This document shows, piece after piece, positions 56,436 through 64,000 of a stretch of 64,000 bases of DNA. The notes below the pieces were generated by a model. It ran no database searches. It was not told the origin of the DNA and saw only the letters and a list, made by a program, of their open reading frames with translations. Position 1 is the first letter of the stretch. Every line of letters starts with the position of its first letter. A program made the translations under genes and the position numbers. Source of the stretch: CAVWDU01 sp963840725 (lineage in GTDB: Bacteria; Pseudomonadota; Gammaproteobacteria; Pseudomonadales; Halieaceae); assembly GCA_963840725.1 (NCBI GenBank), contig CAWIZY010000016.1, positions 248,001 to 312,000 on the forward strand, written 5' to 3'.

Positions 56436-56968
56436 TTACGCCGCTGCTTCTTTCTGATCGCGAACTGCTGCGAGTGTGCGAACCAGTTTTCCAGGTACTT
56501 CGTTCATTGTCTGAACCAGCTTGGTCGCCGGCGCTTTCATAACACTCATCAACATCGAGAGTGCCTGATCGCGCGTAGGCAACTTAGCCAGAACATCCAA
56601 TTGTTCTGCACCCAGCATCTGGCCGCTTACCGCCAATGCTTTCACTTCAAAGTCTTCGTTTTCTTTAGCGAAGTCCTTGAACAGTCGAGCTGCTGCGCCC
56701 GGATCTTCCATAGAAAATCCGAACAGGGAGGGGCCGGCCAACGAGTCATTCACGCACTCATAGTCGGTTCCTTCCAATGCGCGCTTGGCCAATGTGTTCC
56801 GCACTACGCGGATCGTCACACTGAACTTTCACGCGCATCTTTGCGCAGGGCTGTCATCCCGTCCACCGTTACGCCACGTGCATCGGCGATAACAAGGGAC
56901 AGAGCACTGGTGGCAGTCTCGTTAACTTCAGCAACGATCGCTTTTTTGTCTTCGAGTCCAATTGCCAC
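56436..56968 (-). CDS. rplJ: 50S ribosomal protein L10 (one frameshift)
   Basis: Start GTG 56968 (AIGLEDKKAIVAEVNE) eight bases after AGGAG; C-terminus VRTLAAVRDQKEAAA. The frame breaks near 56819 after ARESSV and resumes with TIRVVRNTLAKRALEG; removing one duplicated GT (GTGTG to GTG) restores it. Stalk base protein and autogenous repressor of its own leader. Confidence 0.94.
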
Positions 56969-57039
56969 TGGTATTACTCCTGGATTGCTAAGTTGAGTAC
57001 CCGCAAACCTATCCGCGGTACTGCTTGGCGTGGTGAACA

Positions 57040-57140
57040 ATTCCACCATCTGCGTAGGCTTGAGCTAGCCCCAGCGGGGTTCGCTCGCGATTAAGATCCT
57101 GCCGACAAACGGCAGCGACAGTGCACCTACGGTCTTTGAT
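57040..57140 (-). ncRNA. L10 leader (autogenous control region of rplJL)
   Basis: The 325-bp gap between rplA and rplJ contains, on the minus strand, GACCGTAGGTGC, then CTTAATC, then CCTACGCAGATGGTG. These elements, in this order, match the conserved core of the proteobacterial L10 leader, where L10-L12 binds to control rplJL translation. Boundaries are approximate. Confidence 0.75.
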
Positions 57141-57265
57141 GGCCTTCAGTTCTCAGCTAGAGTGGACTTTCAGCCCAGCCTTCTCCAAAGACCTCAAAGT
57201 GGATCGGCTAAGGGCGGGTAGCCCAAAAACCGATCTACTACCTCCCATCCCTGGCAGGTCTTGAG

Positions 57266-57289
57266 GAGATCGCCCCTTGTGGGGGCGAC
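57266..57289. repeat. GC-rich hairpin between rplA and rplJ
   Basis: Stem TCGCCCC/GGGGCGA around a 5-base loop, just after the rplA stop. No T-run follows on the minus strand, so it may be a processing or pausing site rather than a terminator. Confidence 0.55.
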
Positions 57290-57293
57290 CCGA

Positions 57294-57991
57294 TCAAACT
57301 TCTATCGACCCCTGGTCGATAATCACACCCGGCCCCATGGTCGTGGACAGTGTGATCTTCTTCAAATAGACACCCTTGGAAGCGGCGGGCTTGGCTTTAT
57401 CAGGTCTGCCAGCACGGCTTCGAGATTGCCACGAATAGCCGCCGGCTCGAAGCCGATCTTGCCGATGCCGCCATGGACAATACCGTTCTTGTCGGTACGG
57501 TAGCGAATCTGTCCAGCCTTGGCGTTATTCACTGCTGTTTCGACATCCGGTGTGACGGTGCCGGTCTTGGGGTTGGGCATCAATCCGCGAGGGCCCAGCA
57601 ACTGGCCGAGCTGACCAACCACACGCATCGCGTCCGGCGAAGCGATGACCACATCAAAGTCCATCATGCCGCCCTTGATCTGCTCGGCAAGATCTTCCAT
57701 ACCCGACCAGGTCCGCGCCTGCGGCCTTGGCTTTTTCAGCGGCTTCACCCTGGGTGAAAACCGCAACCCGTACGTCACTGCCGGTACCGTGGGGCAGCGT
57801 GGTCGCGCCGCGCACACCCTGGTCAGATTTACGTGCATCCACGCCCAGGTTGACGGCTACTTCAACGGTCTCATTGAACTTGACTGTGGAGAACTCCTTC
57901 AGCATGGCTCACTGCCTCATCGAAAGGATAAGCCTTGCCTGGCTCGACCTTTTCCTTGAAAGCCCGAACTCGCTTGGATAAACTTGGCCAT
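57294..57991 (-). CDS. rplA: 50S ribosomal protein L1 (about four indels)
   Basis: Repaired length 231 residues. Conserved blocks appear in different frames: KRVRAFKEKVEPGKAYPFDE, then LKEFSTVKFNETVEVAVNLG, then GMEDLAEQIKGGMMDFDVVI, and finally KGVYLKKITLSTTMGPGV. Breaks: an extra T after the third codon (near 57982), an extra C near 57905, an extra G near 57705 and a missing base near 57400. Start overlaps the rplK TAA by one base. Sequence error is likely. Confidence 0.92.
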
Positions 57992-58424
57992 TACACCACC
58001 CCCTCAACATCGATGCCCGCAGACCGGGCGCTACCCGCAATGGTGCGTACTGCCGCATCCATATCAGCCGCCGTCAGATCAGGCCACTTCTGGGTGGCCA
58101 CCTCTTCCAATTGAGCGCGATTAACCTTGCCAACTTTGTGCGTGTTGGGTGTACCAGAGCCCTTCTGGATATTTGCCGCTTTCTGCAAAAGCACCGATGC
58201 GGGCGGTGTTTTCTGAATAAACGTAAAGGAGCGGTCGCCATAAACCGTGATAACCACGGGAATCGGCAACCCGGGCTCCATGCCCTGGGTTTCAGCGTTA
58301 AACGCCTTGCAGAATTCCATGATGTTCACACCGTGCTGACCCAGCGCCGGGCCCACGGGGGACTCGGGTTCGCCTGACCTGCAGGTACCTGAAGCTTGAT
58401 ATACGCTTCTACTTTCTTTGCCAT
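57991..58424 (-). CDS. rplK: 50S ribosomal protein L11 (one indel)
   Basis: Starts MAKKVEAYIKLQVPAGQANP at 58424; the expected SPPVGPALGQHG junction is broken because a C-run (plus-strand G-run 58357-58361) is one base short. After that it reads on normally to the C-terminus GSARSAGIDVEGVV. Repaired length 144 residues. GTPase-centre protein. Confidence 0.94.
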
Positions 58425-58576
58425 GTCTGTTCTCCTGGGTTCAAACGCCGTTGTATACGCTCAGTCTGGGCTGATGGATACCTGGGCTCCCCTGTAGTTG
58501 TGTAGTCGCCTCGCCCAGGAGCCAGAGCCCGGCCGCGACTGATAACGCAAAGGGGCTCTGACCCCCGAGGACCTGG

Positions 58577-59110
58577 TCAGGCCTTTTCGACCTGCCCAAA
58601 CTCCAATTCCACCGGAGTGGAACGACCAAAAATCAATACCGCCACATTGAGGCGGCTTTTTTCGTAATTGACTTCTTCAACGACGCCGTTGAAGTCGTTG
58701 AAGGGGCCATCGATGACCCGCACCATTTCGCCGGGCTCAAATAGCGTCTTCGGACGCGGCGCCTCAACGCCCTCTTCCACCCGCTGCAGTATGGAGTCCG
58801 CCTCTGCTTTCGTAATCGGCGCCGGCGCATCGGCCTTGCCCCCGATAAACCCCATCACTCGTGGCGTTTCCTTGACCAGGTGCCAGGTATCGTCGTCAAG
58901 CTCCATCTGCACCAGCACATAGCCGGGGAAAAACTTGCGCTCGCTGCGGCGCTTCTGACCGGCACGCATCTCGACCACTTCTTCGGTAGGAACCAGCACT
59001 TCACCGAAGCGGTCCCCCATCCCGTGCAGTTCTATACGCTCTTTCAGCGCTGCCGCAACTTTCTTCTCATAGCCTGAATAGGCGTGAACGACATACCAGC
59101 GCATTGACAT
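58577..59110 (-). CDS. nusG: Transcription termination/antitermination factor NusG
   Basis: 177 residues, intact. NGN domain (MRWYVVHAYSGYEKKVA ... FFPGYVLVQM) and C-terminal KOW domain (FEPGEMVRVIDGPFNDFNG). Links RNA polymerase to Rho or to S10. Followed by a 152-bp leader (58425-58576) of rplK that contains an 8-bp inverted repeat CAGAGCCC/GGGCTCTG. Confidence 0.98.
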   Translation of the reverse strand: MSMRWYVVHAYSGYEKKVAAALKERIELHGMGDRFGEVLVPTEEVVEMRAGQKRRSERKFFPGYVLVQMELDDDTWHLVKETPRVMGFIGGKADAPAPITKAEADSILQRVEEGVEAPRPKTLFEPGEMVRVIDGPFNDFNGVVEEVNYEKSRLNVAVLIFGRSTPVELEFGQVEKA

Positions 59111-59130
59111 TGGTTAAGCCTTAACTCCGA

Positions 59131-59493
59131 TTATCCAATCGCCAGCGACACCAGCCAGCCCAGCAGGGAATCCAAACCCCAGAGGAACAGCGCCACCAAC
59201 ACCACGAACACCACAACGATCAGCGTGGTTTGCACGGTCTCCTGCCGAGTAGGCCAGACAACCTTGCGAATTTCGGTCCGAGATCCCTTGATCAGGGTCC
59301 AAAGCGCCTCGCCCTTGGCGGTCTGCAGAGCGACGAAACCGGCCACCCCCGCAAGAGCCAGGATACCCAGAACCCGATACAGCAGAGACTGATCGGCATA
59401 ATAACTGTTGCCCACAACGGCCACTGCCACGAGGACACCGACAATCAGCCACTTTATTGTGTCAAACCGGCTGGTGGTTGTTTCCACACTCAT
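59131..59493 (-). CDS. secE: Preprotein translocase subunit SecE
   Basis: 120 residues from ATG 59493 (MSVETTTSRFDTIKWL); three membrane helices, proteobacterial type. The conserved cytosolic amphipathic helix and turn read SRTEIRKVVWPTRQET. Twenty bases upstream of nusG. Confidence 0.96.
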   Translation of the reverse strand: MSVETTTSRFDTIKWLIVGVLVAVAVVGNSYYADQSLLYRVLGILALAGVAGFVALQTAKGEALWTLIKGSRTEIRKVVWPTRQETVQTTLIVVVFVVLVALFLWGLDSLLGWLVSLAIG

Positions 59494-59604
59494 CAATTCT
59501 TTCCTTTGCACGGCGGCGCTACCGAGTGCCCTGACAATGATGCCGACGGCTGACCCTCTGGCGCCGCCAGAGTACCTTCACCCACTTCACATCCCGCCAT
59601 AAAA

Positions 59605-59680
<76 letters not shown>

Positions 59681-59765
59681 AAAACTTTACCCTAGACGAC
59701 AAACGGAGACAGGCTCAGAACCCGTCCCCGGAAACGCGACCGCAAGCAGTCAGCTCTTGCCGTAC

Positions 59766-60991
59766 TTACTCGATAATCTTGGCTACCACGCCCGCACCCA
59801 CTGTGCGGCCACCCTCGCGAATCGCAAAACGCAGACCGTCTTCCATCGCAATCGGTGCTATCAACGTCGCAACCATCTGCATATTGTCACCCGGCATCAC
59901 CATCTCAACACCTTCCGGCAACTCAACCGCACCCGTTACGTCCGTCGTCCGGAAGTAAAACTGCGGCCGATAACCCTTAAAGAACGGCGTGTGACGCCCG
60001 CCCTCTTCCTTCGACAGAATGTACACCTCTGCCTCAAACTTGGTGTGCGGGTTAACTGAACCCGGCTTGGCCAGTACCTGGCCACGCTCAACGTCTTCAC
60101 GCTTGGTGCCACGCAACAGAACGCCGACGTTCTCACCCGCCCGACCTTCGTCCAGCAGCTTGCGGAACATCTCAACACCCGTACACGTGGTCTTCTGGGT
60201 GTCGCGATACCGATAATCTCGATCTCCTCGCCCACCTTCACAATGCCACGCTCAACCCGACCCGTCACAACCGTGCCACGACCAGAGATAGAGAATACGT
60301 CCTCAACCGGCATCAGGAACGGCTGGTCAATCGCTCGCTCAGGCTGCGGAATGTAGGAGTCCAGGGTCTCAACCAGGGTCTTCACCGCGGTCGTGCCCAG
60401 CCCGTTCTCATCTTCGCCATTCAGCGCCATCAGCGCAGAACCACAGATGATCGGCGTGTCGTCACCCGGGAACTCGTACTGGTCCAGCAGCTCACGCAGC
60501 TCCATCTCAACCAGTTCCTTCATCTCCTCGTATTCCTCAGAGTCCGCACCGCCACAGTCTTCTGCCAGCAGGTCCGCCTTGTTCAGGAACACAACAATGT
60601 AGGGCACGCCCACCTGACGAGACAGCAGAATGTGCTCGCGGGTCTGCGGCATCGGGCCGTCAGTTGCGCCACACACCAGAATAGCGCCGTCCATCTGCGC
60701 AGCACCGGTGATCATGTTCTTCACATAGTCCGCGTGGCCCGGGCAGTCAACGTGGGCGTAGTGACGCTCCGGCGAATCGTACTCAACGTGAGAGGTCGCA
60801 ATCGTAATACCACGCTCCTTCTCTTCCGGCGCATTGTCGATGCCGTCAAAGGCTACCGCTGAACCGCTGCCCCAGGTCTCCGCACAGACTCGCGTCAGCG
60901 CCGCCGTCAGCGTCGTCTTACCGTGGTCAACGTGTCCGATAGTGCCCACATTCACATGGGGCTTGTTACGTTCAAATGTTTCCTTTGCCAT
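59766..60991 (-). CDS. tufB: Elongation factor Tu (copy B, one-base deletion)
   Basis: Nearly identical to tufA over the full 408 codons. One base is missing near 60207: GCGATACC where tufA has GCGAATACC; restoring it gives a complete protein. The identity starts at the ATG and ends at the stop, with unrelated flanks, which indicates gene conversion. Could be a real knockout of one copy, since tufA is intact, but neighbouring indels make error more likely. Confidence 0.94.
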
Positions 60992-61084
60992 TACGACAGT
61001 CTCCTAGAGCACCGGCCTCAGCCTAATCTGAATCGTTGTCCAATCAATCTTTTCAATCTTTCGAGTATTACAACTACCATCGAG

Positions 61085-61136
61085 CCGAACTATCTAACCG
61101 AACTATCGTAACCAACCCATCTAACCGAACTACTAC
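61085..61136. repeat. 13/14-bp tandem repeat (CCGAACTATCTAA), about 4 units
   Basis: CCGAACTATCTAA, CCGAACTATCGTAA, CCAACCCATCTAA and a partial CCGAACTACTAC lie head to tail in the 181-bp spacer between tRNA-Thr and tufB. Confidence 0.8.
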
Positions 61137-61172
61137 AACAGCTGTGACCACTACTGATGGCCTGGTTGAAAA

Positions 61173-61248
<76 letters not shown>

Positions 61249-61264
61249 GCTACCCTTCCAACCC

Positions 61265-61338
<74 letters not shown>

Positions 61339-61518
61339 TACTTACCTGAACCACGGTACAACTTGATCCACCAACCTGATCCATTAACCTAAGCCGCTGA
61401 CCAGCGCACCGCACCGATTGTGCTGCATTTGTTCCGTCGGCCGCGCGCGTCTCGCTGCGAAACCTTTGTATTCCCACCCTCAGCAGGGTGCCTGCGCTCT
61501 TCACTGCTTGCTTCAGCC

Positions 61519-61602
61519 TGGTGGAGGGGGGTGGATTCGAACCACCGAAGCTTTCGCGTCAGATTTACAGTCTGATCCCTTTGGCCACTCGGGAACCCCT
61601 CC
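61519..61602 (-). tRNA. tRNA-Tyr (GTA)
   Basis: 84 bases with CCA encoded. Acceptor GGAGGGG/CCCCTCC, anticodon GTA in CTGTAAA, long class-II variable arm, T-arm GGTGGTTCGAATCCACC. First of the tRNA-Tyr/Gly/Thr-tufB transcript. Confidence 0.98.
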
Positions 61603-61614
61603 GAAAGGCGGCAT

Positions 61615-61643
61615 ATTGTCCAGATGGTCAGAGTCTTTGTCAA
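61615..61643 (-). promoter_or_regulatory. Sigma-70 promoter of the tRNA-tufB operon
   Basis: Minus strand: consensus TTGACA (61643-61638), 17-bp spacer, GACAAT (61620-61615), a few bases before the tRNA-Tyr 5' end. Confidence 0.78.
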
Positions 61644-61793
61644 CCGCTTGTTGTAATAATCTTGGCGAGCCTCGCAGGGCCCGGGATTACAGGTTTGAAC
61701 CGGAACAATTAGTCACTGATAGCTTCTAAACTCCGCCCAATGGTACTATTCTCCTGTTTGCTCTTTCACCGGCTACACCCCGCCTGAGTTGAG

Positions 61794-64000
61794 ATGAATT
61801 ACCCTGAAATACCGGGCTACACCATACAGCGCCGCCTCGGAAGTGGGGGTATGGCGTCTGTTTATCTGGCCATTCAAGACACCTTCGGCCGCCAGGTGGC
61901 ACTCAAGGTCATGGCCCAGCACCTGGCGCCTGACCCCAGCTTCGGCGCCCGCTTCCTCCGCGAGGCCCGCATTGTAGCTCAGATGTCGCACCGCAACTTC
62001 GTGCCGGTTTTCGATGTGGGTCAGCATGGCGACCTTCATTACATGTCCATGGAATACCTGCCCAATGGTGATCTGCGAACGCTGATGCAGCAGGGCCTGC
62101 CCCTGACCGACGCCCTGCAGATCATCAGCGACGTCGCCAGCGGACTGCACTACGCTGCCAGCAAGAATTTCGTGCACCGCGACATCAAACCCGAAAATAT
62201 CCTGTTTCGTGAGGACAATAGCCCGGTAATCACCGACTTTGGTATTGCCCGCGACACGCAATCGGTCACCCAGATGACCGTAGTAGGCACTGTTATGGGC
62301 ACGCCGCATTACATGAGCCCCGAACAGGCCCGGGCAGAAGAGATCGATGGTCGGTCCGATCTGTACAATCTGGGTATCATTCTCTACGAATTGCTCAGCG
62401 GCGAGGTTCCCTATGACGCACCCTCCGCTCTGGCAACGTCAATCAAACACATCAATGATCCCATCCCCTTGCTGCCACCTCACCTGGCCTGTTTCCAGCC
62501 ATTTATAGACCGCGCACTGGCTAAAAACCCGGACGAGCGTTTTCAAACCGGGGAAGAGATGATCGCGGCCATCGACGCACTGGAGTCAGTTGAGCAAACT
62601 CTGATAGAACAGACCCGGGTCAAATGCAGAACCGAGCGGGAAGAGTCAATCGGAACCTTGCTGGAGGCACCGGCAACCCGGGTCATGTCCAGCAGTGACC
62701 GCGATGGCCAGGATGGGCAGGTGACCACACCGGTGCCCCGTCGCAGACGCAGGCAGACCTCGGAAACGATGCGCGCCGACCCAAGCGATGCCCAGGGCCG
62801 CGAAACTACGCTGGTGAAAAAACCCTCAAAGACCCCGTCGTTACTATTGCTTTTTTTGGCAGTGGCGGCGGGCGGTGGCGCCTACTACTGGCACACTTAC
62901 CTGCGCGACCCCGGAGCTGAATCTCCCGCAGCCACGGTCACTCAACCGCGGCCAGCCAGGCCCGTCGAACCCGCCGTGACGCCTGCCACATCGACAGCCA
63001 CACCGCCAACCGAAGCGGTTGCGGCCCAGCGGGAAGACACCATCGAGTTGCTGTTGCAGGGCGCGGAAACGGACATCGAAGCCTACCGCCTGAGTTCGCC
63101 CGCGGGGAACAACGCGGTAGAAAAATACCGGCGTATTATTGCCCTCTCACCGGACAGCAGCGCCGCAGCAGCGGGACTGGAAAAAGTTGCTACCCGGTAT
63201 GCGCACATGGCGCAAACAGCAATCAGTGATAACCGGCTAGAGGAAGCAGAGCGTTATCTGGCTCAAGCTGAGCAACTCGGCCCGGACAACCCCACGGTAC
63301 TGCAGTCCCTGTCCGCACTGGAAGCCGCACTGGAGGCCACACCGACACCCGACGACCTGACAGACACAAACGCGACGCCGGCCAATCCGCCTGGCATGGA
63401 ACCGTTGCCCGAGTTGCCCGTCGAGGACTTACTGCTTATGGCGACTGAACTGGGCGGGCCCGACGCCATCGACAGCGGCAACTTCCGCAAACTCGGCCAG
63501 ATATATCAAGCTGTTCTGGAGGCAGACCCGGAGAACGACGCAGCCTTGGCAGGGCTCGAAAACAGCAGTCGCTACGCCGGCGAATTTGTCGATAACTCGC
63601 TGCTCGTGGGGCAGTTGGATCTGGCAGCAGCACAGATAGGCTACCTGCAGGAGATCGATCCGGACAATGCGCGCATCGCGCCATTGCAGGCTTCACTCGA
63701 CGAACTGCAACAGGCCGAAACCGCGAAACTGCACAACGAAGCGCAGGACGAATTGCTGCGGGCGATAGTTAGCGAGGAAGGGGACGCCGACGAACTGCTG
63801 GCAACGGCAGACAGGACGCTCAACGAGCCGTACCCCATCGGCGGCACAGCGGCCGACTTCCGTCTGCTGGGTGACGCCTTGAAGCCTACCCATTACCGGA
63901 TCGAATCTGCCCGCAGGCAGGCGCCAGATGACCCCCGCATCCCCGAGCTTAGTGATCATTTGAGCCGACGCTATACCGACCTGGCACGCGAGCTGATTGA
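61794..64000 (+). CDS. Transmembrane Ser/Thr protein kinase (PknB/PpkA-like), 3' end outside window
   Basis: Open from ATG 61794 to the right edge, 735 codons. Kinase domain ~7-265: Gly loop LGSGGMASVY, ATP-binding Lys in VALKVM, catalytic HRDIKPEN, DFG (ITDFGIAR) and activation-segment end GTPHYMSPEQ. A juxtamembrane basic region (PRRRRRQTSETMR) precedes one membrane helix (~345-363), then a Pro/Thr-rich linker and an extracytoplasmic helical part with repeated pattern YRRIIALSPDSSAAAAGL, AERYLAQAEQLGPDNP and YQAVLEADPENDAALAGL, which looks like TPR units. No PASTA domains. Partner and substrate unknown. Confidence 0.92.
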   Translation, partial: MNYPEIPGYTIQRRLGSGGMASVYLAIQDTFGRQVALKVMAQHLAPDPSFGARFLREARIVAQMSHRNFVPVFDVGQHGDLHYMSMEYLPNGDLRTLMQQGLPLTDALQIISDVASGLHYAASKNFVHRDIKPENILFREDNSPVITDFGIARDTQSVTQMTVVGTVMGTPHYMSPEQARAEEIDGRSDLYNLGIILYELLSGEVPYDAPSALATSIKHINDPIPLLPPHLACFQPFIDRALAKNPDERFQTGEEMIAAIDALESVEQTLIEQTRVKCRTEREESIGTLLEAPATRVMSSSDRDGQDGQVTTPVPRRRRRQTSETMRADPSDAQGRETTLVKKPSKTPSLLLLFLAVAAGGGAYYWHTYLRDPGAESPAATVTQPRPARPVEPAVTPATSTATPPTEAVAAQREDTIELLLQGAETDIEAYRLSSPAGNNAVEKYRRIIALSPDSSAAAAGLEKVATRYAHMAQTAISDNRLEEAERYLAQAEQLGPDNPTVLQSLSALEAALEATPTPDDLTDTNATPANPPGMEPLPELPVEDLLLMATELGGPDAIDSGNFRKLGQIYQAVLEADPENDAALAGLENSSRYAGEFVDNSLLVGQLDLAAAQIGYLQEIDPDNARIAPLQASLDELQQAETAKLHNEAQDELLRAIVSEEGDADELLATADRTLNEPYPIGGTAADFRLLGDALKPTHYRIESARRQAPDDPRIPELSDHLSRRYTDLARELI

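Noticed and set aside
59766..60991. tufB as a true pseudogene
   Set aside because: Only one base differs in frame and several neighbouring essential genes have the same type of defect, so error is the simpler reading.

Overview
The window is about 64 kb of moderately high-GC chromosomal DNA from a gammaproteobacterium. It carries the fused str/rif/S10/spc/alpha ribosomal superoperon, an rplU-rpmA-obgE-proB group divergent from ispB, a fabA-fabB pair, and a uvrA / MFS / ssb arrangement as in Pseudomonas. Together these suggest a marine relative of the Pseudomonadales/Cellvibrionales (Halieaceae-like). That placement is inferred from gene order and protein style, not from a database match.

Layout. 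1-5.8 kb (minus strand): a lipoprotein hydrolase running off the left edge, two membrane proteins and a ZIP metal transporter, proB, obgE, rpmA and rplU. 6.2-8.9 kb (plus): ispB and pgi, each with a good sigma-70 promoter. 8.9-12.5 kb (minus): the nucleotide-sugar cluster manC/algA-galU-algC. 12.9-14.6 kb (plus): fabA-fabB for unsaturated fatty acids. 14.65-19.5 kb (minus): moeA, moaB, an RmlD-like reductase, ssb (one-base frameshift) and an MFS carrier; uvrA diverges at 19.7 kb. 22.6-25.6 kb (minus): an accessory run of a small membrane protein, an orphan PAAR spike protein, an amidoligase, a class-I glutamine-amidotransferase-like hydrolase and a YqaA membrane protein. 26.2-40.1 kb (minus): rplQ back to rpsJ, i.e. 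the alpha, spc and S10 operons, including rpmJ. 40.3-41.6 kb: a small DksA-like protein, a YdcH-like protein and a TM2 protein between the S10 and str operons. 41.7-46.1 kb: tufA, fusA, rpsG, rpsL. 46.3-47.1 kb: a secreted protein of unknown function. 47.4-61.0 kb: rpoC, rpoB, rplL, rplJ, rplA, rplK, nusG, secE, tRNA-Trp and tufB, followed by tRNA-Thr, tRNA-Gly and tRNA-Tyr. 61.8 kb to the right edge (plus): a transmembrane Ser/Thr protein kinase.

Within the ribosomal region I can read sigma-70 promoters for the str, alpha and S10 units, all with the same TAGAAT -10 box and 17-bp spacer; a terminator-like hairpin directly before the rpsJ ribosome-binding site; an L10-type leader before rplJ; an attenuator-like hairpin between rplL and rpoB; and intrinsic terminators after rplQ, tufA, rpoC and rpmA.

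Two things stand out. First, rpoB, rpoC, rplJ, rplA, rplK and tufB (47-61 kb) and ssb carry many one- or two-base frameshifts although all are expected to be essential and otherwise conserved; these are most simply sequence errors, and I annotate each gene across its full span. Second, several intergenic gaps carry short arrays of tandem repeats with a 13-14 bp period but unrelated unit sequences, plus an array of TGGGTGTCC motifs and a 64-bp palindrome bounded by CTAG. The best candidate for an undescribed system is the PAAR / amidoligase / glutamine-hydrolase / YqaA run at 22.6-25.6 kb.
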